In this document: positions 32,099 to 35,296 of the stretch, piece after piece | How positions within the stretch are numbered: position 1 is the stretch's first letter | Layout: the number at the start of each line of letters is the position of its first letter | NCBI GenBank assembly: GCA_022732315.1 | Contig: JAIJUV010000011.1 | Coordinates: 1 to 35,296, forward strand | Source: Prevotella sp. | Lineage (GTDB): Bacteria > Bacteroidota > Bacteroidia > Bacteroidales > Bacteroidaceae | DNA: 35,296 nt | Direction of reading: 5' to 3' | Translations under genes and position numbers: made by a program | The notes under the pieces: model-generated | The model's input: only the letters and a program-made list of their open reading frames with translations | Told to the model about the DNA's origin: nothing | The model's database searches: none

Positions 32099-32446
32099 TT
32101 ATGGCACTTTACGTATTAGAGTTCCAGGCAGAGTTTCAAACGGTACTCCCGGAAGAAGAGTTGAAAAGAAAGCTCTATCCTGTGCACTTAATGCTCGACG
32201 GCGTAACGGAAACATTTTCCCGCAACATCGGCATACCAAAGTACTCCTGCTCAGGAGAAGAACTTTGTGTGCCTGGTCTATCGGCATTCCGGTATTCTGC
32301 CGTGATGCAAATGGGCAAGTCTCGCCTCGATATCTTAGATCGACTTCTTCTATCTTTCCAGCCTCTTCTAAGAGAGTTATTACCTTCATGCACTCTGAGA
32401 TGGAATTTAAAAGAATTACACTTTTCGTCTTAGCTTCTTTTTTCAT
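32099..32446 (-). CDS. Possible early protein with Cys motif (strand uncertain)
   Basis: 115 aa. The N-terminus is basic (MKKEAKTKSVILLNSISECM), then an acidic amphipathic helix (LLEEAGKIEEVDLRYRGETC). A Cys pair motif, LVCRCCGKMFPLRRRAL, suggests a zinc-binding turn; the C-terminus is Pro/Leu-rich. It is in early-operon orientation. A competing plus-strand frame (32101-32433, 110 aa, preceded by TATCTTTG at 32050-32057) covers the same bases, and the strand cannot be settled by eye. No family recognised. Confidence 0.4.
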   Translation of the reverse strand: MKKEAKTKSVILLNSISECMKVITLLEEAGKIEEVDLRYRGETCPFASRQNTGMPIDQAHKVLLLSRSTLVCRCCGKMFPLRRRALSAQDRAFFSTLLPGVPFETLPGTLIRKVP

Positions 32447-32464
32447 CTTAATCTCTTTTTATCA

Positions 32465-32489
32465 GGAGGAGAACCTATCATTCTCCTCC
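32465..32489. terminator. Perfect hairpin between early genes (weak terminator or processing site)
   Basis: GGAGGAGAA and TTCTCCTCC form a perfect 9-bp stem around CCTATCA. Neither side has a clean T-run, so intrinsic termination is uncertain. It lies between the 68-aa gene and the 115-aa frame and could attenuate early transcription or stabilise an RNA end. Confidence 0.45.
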
Positions 32490-32503
32490 ACTTGTTAAAC
32501 ACT

Positions 32504-32710
32504 CTATTTCTTCTCAACCTTATAACCCTTACCTCGAAGGTAAGTCGCTACATACTCATCATCACCCACATCTTTGAGCACATCGAAGAGATATCCCTTC
32601 ACATAGTCTGCAACTGCGCTTGATGATGCAAGCTCGATGTTCTTGGAGATAAACTCCACTTTCTTTGTTCTGCCAAGGCCATTGAAAGCCTTCTCTACAT
32701 TTTCCATCAT
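32504..32710 (-). CDS. First gene of the early operon, 68 aa
   Basis: 68 aa (starts MMENVEKAFNGLGRTKKVEF; second ATG 3 bases on). Mixed charge, helical, with VADYVKGYLFDVLKDVGDDE in the middle and a basic end. It is the first gene after the early promoter at 32791-32822, the Mu ner position, so it may be a small early regulator. No clear HTH is visible and no family is recognised. The leader of ~75 bases carries the operator-like palindrome and overlaps the repressor promoter. Confidence 0.55.
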   Translation of the reverse strand: MMENVEKAFNGLGRTKKVEFISKNIELASSSAVADYVKGYLFDVLKDVGDDEYVATYLRGKGYKVEKK

Positions 32711-32732
32711 TATGACTTTTTAAGTTTATAAA

Positions 32733-32764
32733 TTTGCCCAGCTCGCGCTTTTTTAGTATCTTTG
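32733..32764 (+). promoter_or_regulatory. Rightward lysogenic promoter for the repressor
   Basis: TTTG (32733-32736), exactly 20 bases, TATCTTTG (32757-32764), a perfect Bacteroidota consensus. The predicted start is near 32771. It faces the early promoter, so the two transcripts converge and cross each other's promoter. Confidence 0.8.
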
Positions 32765-32769
32765 GCGCG

Positions 32770-32786
32770 GTGTTTATCTTAAACAC
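32770..32786. promoter_or_regulatory. Palindrome between the two switch promoters
   Basis: GTGTTT-ATCTT-AAACAC, perfect 6-bp arms, lies on the predicted start points of both the repressor (~32771) and early (~32784) transcripts. A protein bound here could block either promoter. Candidate operator for the repressor or an early Ner-like protein. Confidence 0.55.
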
Positions 32787-32790
32787 GGTG

Positions 32791-32822
32791 CAAAGATAAT
32801 ATGAATATTTCATACCACCAAA
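32791..32822 (-). promoter_or_regulatory. Leftward early lytic promoter
   Basis: Read on the minus strand: TTTG (32822-32819), 20 bases, TATCTTTG (32798-32791), a perfect consensus. The predicted start is near 32784. It should drive the early operon (68-aa gene, transposase and onward). Confidence 0.8.
32800..32814. promoter_or_regulatory. Operator-like palindrome inside the early promoter
   Basis: TATGAA-TAT-TTCATA is a perfect inverted repeat with a 3-base centre between the -33 and -7 boxes of the early promoter. Binding would directly block RNA polymerase. It fits the repressor encoded just downstream at 32859. Confidence 0.6.
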
Positions 32823-32833
32823 CTTTTTGATGG
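32815..32833. promoter_or_regulatory. Second operator-like inverted repeat
   Basis: CCACCAAA-CTT-TTTGATGG pairs at 7 of 8 positions and covers the -33 box of the early promoter, adjoining the palindrome at 32800-32814. Its arms differ from the first palindrome, so it may bind another protein or be chance. Confidence 0.4.
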
Positions 32834-32858
32834 ATTTTTTCATACTAAAAATAAAAAT

Positions 32859-33254
32859 ATGGATGAAAATCTCAGATTCGTCCAAATATTGGACATGTTG
32901 AAGGAAAAAGGCGTAATATCTGACTATGTTCAGGTAGCCAGCGTTCTAGAAACGAACAAGGCAGCTATCAGTGATATAAAAGGGCAGCGAAAGAAACTAT
33001 CCATAGAATTACTTCGCCGTCTGAAACTTTCATACCCCGAAGTTAATCTAGAATGGGTAATAATGGGATCAGGTTCACCTTTTGGGGATTCTAGTAACGA
33101 CAATCCGAGCTTGTCCAGCATTGAGCTTATAGAAAAAATTAGTAAGCAAGCTGAAGAAATTGGATGTCTGAAAGAAAGAATCCGTCAAATGACAATAGAA
33201 AAAGAAAAGCATGTATCGGATGTATGCACTTCCAATATTGCAAATGCCGGTTAA
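32859..33254 (+). CDS. XRE-family phage repressor (c-like)
   Basis: 131 aa. The N-terminal ~70 residues are an XRE/CI-type HTH: FVQILDMLKEKGVISDYVQV, then ETNKAAISDIKGQRKKLSIE and the typical Bacteroidota ending of this domain, EVNLEWVIMGSGSPF. The remainder is a helical coiled coil (ELIEKISKQAEEIGCLKERI), probably for dimerisation. No peptidase domain, so it would not self-cleave by RecA. It is transcribed from the promoter at 32733-32764 and faces the early operon, as in Mu's c gene. It should bind the palindromes at 32770-32833 and keep lysogeny. Confidence 0.85.
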   Translation: MDENLRFVQILDMLKEKGVISDYVQVASVLETNKAAISDIKGQRKKLSIELLRRLKLSYPEVNLEWVIMGSGSPFGDSSNDNPSLSSIELIEKISKQAEEIGCLKERIRQMTIEKEKHVSDVCTSNIANAG

Positions 33255-33267
33255 AATAAGTAATGTT

Positions 33268-33939
33268 ATGTACATCACAATATTCCTAATTATATTAATA
33301 GTGATATTTGTTTGTTTGATGAATACCAAAATCAAGAAAGAGAAAGAGGAAAAGAATCTTATGGTTGCCAACTCTAGCAAACAAACAGAATATGATTTGC
33401 GTATGCAGAAAAAACACAGGAGATACAACCGCTTATTGAGACATAGGCGAGTTTGGGCTGTGCTTAGATTTATCAAAGAGTTTGAGAATATACAAACAAG
33501 TGAGAATTTCTACGAATTAGATAAGGCTATTACAGAGTTCGAAGTAGCAAAAGAACGCTTATATGAGGCGGATTATACTCCTGATTTAGAAGACTTATCT
33601 ACTGCTATTCGATTTTGTCTGCATCAACAGGCAACGCACAAGTGCGCACATAGACTATCTAAGAATGAAATTGAAAAGATATACGATTGGAGGCTTTTTT
33701 CATATAATAAGTATAAACCTCTAGTTAATGCCGCAAAACATTTTAAGTTATATTGGGATGAAGTGTTAGAAAGCTATAAAAAGCAATCCGCTAAATGCAA
33801 AAGGAATGAGTATGTCGTTAATCATCTTCTTGAAATGAAGGAGAAAGATACATTCTTGAATATTCCAAACTCTAAAGAGATATTTGACGATTTAATAGAA
33901 TACTATTCTTCACTCCCATCATTCCATAAGTGCCCCTAG
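33268..33939 (+). CDS. Membrane-anchored protein linked to the repressor
   Basis: 223 aa from the ATG at 33268. A start at 33211 would overlap the repressor and add an implausible N-terminus. One N-terminal membrane helix at ~2-18 (YITIFLIILIVIFVCLM) is followed by a basic stretch and a soluble helical domain of ~190 residues (KEFENIQTSENFYELDKAI, HKCAHRLSKNEIEKIYDWRL). It lies 13 bases after the repressor stop on the same transcript, so it would be made in the lysogen. Its codon use is AT-richer than the late genes. Superinfection exclusion or phage defence is the likely role (inference). No family recognised. Confidence 0.65.
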   Translation: MYITIFLIILIVIFVCLMNTKIKKEKEEKNLMVANSSKQTEYDLRMQKKHRRYNRLLRHRRVWAVLRFIKEFENIQTSENFYELDKAITEFEVAKERLYEADYTPDLEDLSTAIRFCLHQQATHKCAHRLSKNEIEKIYDWRLFSYNKYKPLVNAAKHFKLYWDEVLESYKKQSAKCKRNEYVVNHLLEMKEKDTFLNIPNSKEIFDDLIEYYSSLPSFHKCP

Positions 33940-33959
33940 GGTGTTCCCCCCCCTGGAAG

Positions 33960-34003
33960 GTGCTAAAATAGGCTAAAAAGCCCCTATATACTATATATAA
34001 TAA
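33960..34003 (+). terminator. Weak possible terminator after the lysogenic operon
   Basis: GGCT-AAAA-AGCC (4-bp stem), followed by an AT-rich run (CCTATATACTATATATAATA). An eight-C tract lies just before it. No T-run is present; low confidence. The space 33940-34312 otherwise holds the repeat array and a terminator listed separately. Confidence 0.25.
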
Positions 34004-34099
34004 GGTGTAAGCGCCAAAAACCGAAGTCGAAAAAGGGTATGTTTCCTGCACATAAAGTGGCAAAAGTGGTAGTTTTCCTACCCAAGCTATCGTTATGCA

Positions 34100-34172
34100 T
34101 TTTACCCCACTTTTGTAACCCCACTTTTCTAAAAATGTAACCCCAGTTTGTAACCCCACTTGTAACCCCACT
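34100..34172. repeat. Five-copy TGTAACCCCACTT array
   Basis: Copies at ~34100, 34114, 34136, 34149 and 34161 with 12-22-base spacing. The first is degenerate (TTTTACCCCACTTTT) and the third has a C-to-G change. No coding frame here is convincing. It lies between the lysogenic operon and the small gene at 34313 and may be protein-binding iterons. Confidence 0.6.
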
Positions 34173-34203
34173 ACCCAAAATCGACCATTTTGGGCACAAA
34201 AAA

Positions 34204-34221
34204 GGGAGCCCGAAAGCTCCC
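34204..34221 (-). terminator. Leftward terminator after the small gene at 34313
   Basis: GGGAGC-loop-GCTCCC; on the minus strand the hairpin runs into TTTTTT. It is ~90 bases past the stop of the 81-aa gene and would protect the repressor operon from leftward transcription. Confidence 0.65.
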
Positions 34222-34312
34222 CAAATACCCATAAATCACCCCCTAAAAGCATACAGGCTTATAATGTCGTTCCAACACGCCCAAAACACCCTAAAAATGG
34301 CGTTCTAATCCC

Positions 34313-34558
34313 TTATTTCTCCTCGGGCGATATATTACTCATCCGACCACCCGAAATAAGCGTAGATTGCTTAATTACAGCGCGTTTCGTCATTACCGTA
34401 CCATTTCCGCCAAGCCCTGCATGCAGCAGATAGCTCCTGGTTGCACCAACCTCTTCAGCCGTCAATACGGTGTATATCGCCGTGATGGAGCTGAAATAGA
34501 AGTCTTTTAGTCCTTCATGCTTGCCCACCATCAGGTGAACGTGTACTACTTTTGCCAT
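34313..34558 (-). CDS. Small conserved protein, 81 aa
   Basis: 81 aa (MAKVVHVHLMVGKHEGLKDF, then SSITAIYTVLTAEEVGATRS and VMTKRAVIKQSTLISGGR). It looks like a compact, well-formed protein resembling small conserved proteins common in Bacteroidales genomes and mobile elements; the middle may be a DNA-binding helix pair (VLTAEEVGATRSYLL). It has its own likely promoter and terminator. It could be a phage cargo gene or host gene, depending on where the phage end lies. Function unknown. Confidence 0.6.
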   Translation of the reverse strand: MAKVVHVHLMVGKHEGLKDFYFSSITAIYTVLTAEEVGATRSYLLHAGLGGNGTVMTKRAVIKQSTLISGGRMSNISPEEK

Positions 34559-34627
34559 ATTTCTATTGTTTAAAGTCCTACATCAGGAGCCACGCACCGC
34601 AAAGCGCATCGCCCTCATTATCGGCTG

Positions 34628-34660
34628 CAAATATACCAAATAATTATTATATGGAATAAA
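34628..34660 (-). promoter_or_regulatory. Likely promoter for the 81-aa gene
   Basis: On the minus strand: TTTA (34660-34657, one mismatch), 21 bases, then TATATTTG (34635-34628). The predicted start is near 34621, ~60 bases before the ATG at 34558. Confidence 0.5.
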
Positions 34661-34717
34661 ATCGCATCTTAATTATTCCTAAAACCCTCATTTTTCTTAG
34701 TAACAAGGCAATAAAAA

Positions 34718-34735
34718 AGCGGCCGTTAAGCCGCT
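34718..34735 (-). terminator. Leftward terminator, right of the 81-aa gene
   Basis: AGCGGC-CGTTAA-GCCGCT; on the minus strand it runs into TTTTTTATTG. It would end a leftward transcript entering from the right, but no gene is visible in 34736-35296, so that transcript could begin in the flanking repeats or outside the window. Confidence 0.6.
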
Positions 34736-34816
34736 CTAATCCTTCACCCTCTCCATCTATCCATCCCCTTGTAGATAAGCCCTCCTGCACGCCTCTGGAG
34801 CCTCTCAGCCCCTCTG

Positions 34817-34909
34817 ATGTAAAGCAGATGCCATCCGATGTAAACTTTCCCCTCGTTCTATGTAAACCAACCTCTCAGATAATTCAACCAAAATTCAACC
34901 AATGTAAAC
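34817..34909. repeat. Helically phased ATGTAAAC repeats
   Basis: ATGTAAAG at 34817 and ATGTAAAC at 34838, 34860 and 34902, with spacings of 21, 22 and 42 bases, i.e. multiples of two helical turns. Within the gap, ATTCAACCAA is repeated at 34882 and 34893. The stretch 34736-35296 has no gene. The array suits cooperative protein binding, such as transposase binding at the phage end. Confidence 0.6.
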
Positions 34910-35020
34910 GTTTCGTTTTGCGCCCTCATTTTCCCGTCATCTATCTAACTCTCTCTATTCTAGGTTCTTCCACCATTTTCGGGCTCTCTCTTAAATATAC
35001 GCTTCGTTTTGTGCCCTCTA
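34908..35020. repeat. Pair of CGTTTTG-type repeats near the possible phage end
   Basis: ACGTTTCGTTTTGCGCCCTC (34908-34927) recurs as ACGCTTCGTTTTGTGCCCTC (34999-35018), 18 of 20 bases. The second lies next to TATATATTTACA, and the reverse strand reads TGTAAATATATAGAGGGC, a sequence of the TG-starting kind that Mu-type ends have. Candidate transposase sites; end position not proved. Confidence 0.5.
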
Positions 35021-35047
35021 TATATTTACAATCATAACAGGAAAGAT

Positions 35048-35065
35048 TTTTGCGGATTTCCGCAA
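35048..35065. other. Perfect hairpin TTGCGGA-TT-TCCGCAA, probably in flank
   Basis: A perfect 7-bp stem with a 2-base loop (TTGCGGATTTCCGCAA) has T's before and after. It is not clearly a terminator of a visible gene. The area 35031-35296 is AT-rich and gene-free and may be host intergenic DNA. Confidence 0.35.
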
Positions 35066-35254
35066 TTTTCTTTCGCAGAATTAACAGTTACGGCTTGATA
35101 TTTTAAGTTCGGTGATTTGTCGAATTCCATAGTTTTTCTTCTTATTCTTTTCTCTGTTTTCAAGAAAAAGATACAACTTTATCACAAAATTCCATGCTTT
35201 TCTCTCTTCGCTATCACATTATTCCCTATTCGTTATACTTTTTTAATCTCTCTT

Positions 35255-35287
35255 TTTATCCGATTTCAGAAAAAAGATGTACTTTTG
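35255..35287 (+). promoter_or_regulatory. Possible promoter reading out of the window
   Basis: TTTA at 35255-35258, 21 bases, TACTTTTG at 35280-35287 (good -7 box, -33 one mismatch). It would start a transcript just beyond the right edge, perhaps a host gene. Confidence 0.35.
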
Positions 35288-35296
35288 CCGCTCAAT

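Noticed and set aside
31904..32119. 71-codon plus-strand frame beginning MVEEGGVEPP
   Set aside because: GGVEPP-type peptides arise from reading the back of a tRNA T arm; the frame is explained by the tRNA-like element.
32562..32885. 107-codon minus-strand frame over the switch region
   Set aside because: It crosses both promoters and the 68-aa gene in another frame and lacks a plausible start.
34100..34172. CRISPR array
   Set aside because: Repeats are only ~13 bases, spacing is irregular (12-22 bases), there are no unique spacers of constant length and no cas genes.
33872..34252. 126-codon minus-strand frame over the repeat array
   Set aside because: Low-complexity Gly/Tyr/Lys/Val repeats come from translating GTAACCCC copies; no start context and it crosses a terminator.
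34828..35037. 69-codon plus-strand frame in the right repeats
   Set aside because: It covers repeat arrays, with no promoter or domain.

Overview
The window is most of a Mu-like transposable phage (prophage or phage contig) of a Bacteroidota host, most likely a gut Prevotella/Segatella- or Bacteroides-type bacterium. Three things support this. A MuA/MuB-type transposase pair sits with Mu-type head genes: DUF935 portal, MuF, DUF1320 and gpG-like proteins. The promoters match the Bacteroidota pattern TTTG-N20-TAnnTTTG. The tail proteins resemble those of Bacteroides phages. All calls come from reading the sequence and from family knowledge; no searches were run, and a species name is not possible.

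Layout from left to right. (1) 1-13915, minus strand: tail tip and fibre genes, ending at the left edge inside a C-type-lectin-like protein whose C-terminus looks like the variable region of a diversity-generating retroelement (DGR). Then come a 1616-aa tip protein, a 909-aa baseplate/hub protein and the 1011-aa tape measure. (2) 13990-14199, plus strand: a small membrane protein with its own promoter, a likely moron. (3) 14201-18838, minus strand: tail chaperones with a -1 frameshift site, the tail tube, overlapping spanin-like lysis genes, an amidase endolysin, the major capsid protein and the protease/scaffold. (4) 18839-19029: a divergent late promoter pair around two phased direct repeats. 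(5) 19030-24159, plus strand: small and large terminase, DUF1320, portal, and a MuF protein with a toxin-like C-terminal domain, ending at a bidirectional terminator. (6) 24453-32710, minus strand: the early/middle operon, read from right to left. It holds small early genes, a tRNA-like element, a 31-aa membrane peptide, MuA, MuB, a RecA-like ATPase, small unknowns, a GemA-like protein, DUF3164, a Mor-like HTH protein and two head-tail completion genes. (7) 32711-32858: the lysogeny switch. (8) 32859-33939, plus strand: repressor and a membrane protein. (9) 33940-35296: repeat arrays, terminators and one small gene; this probably includes the phage transposase-binding end and perhaps host flank.

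Working model (inference): the repressor holds off the leftward early promoter at 32791-32822. Once it fires, the early operon makes the transposition machinery and then a Mor-like activator. That activator would act at the 18.9-kb hub to start head and DNA-packaging genes rightward and capsid, lysis and tail genes leftward. This split, bidirectional late region differs from Mu, where nearly all genes run one way. DGR reverse transcriptase and template repeat are not in the window and would lie left of position 1.
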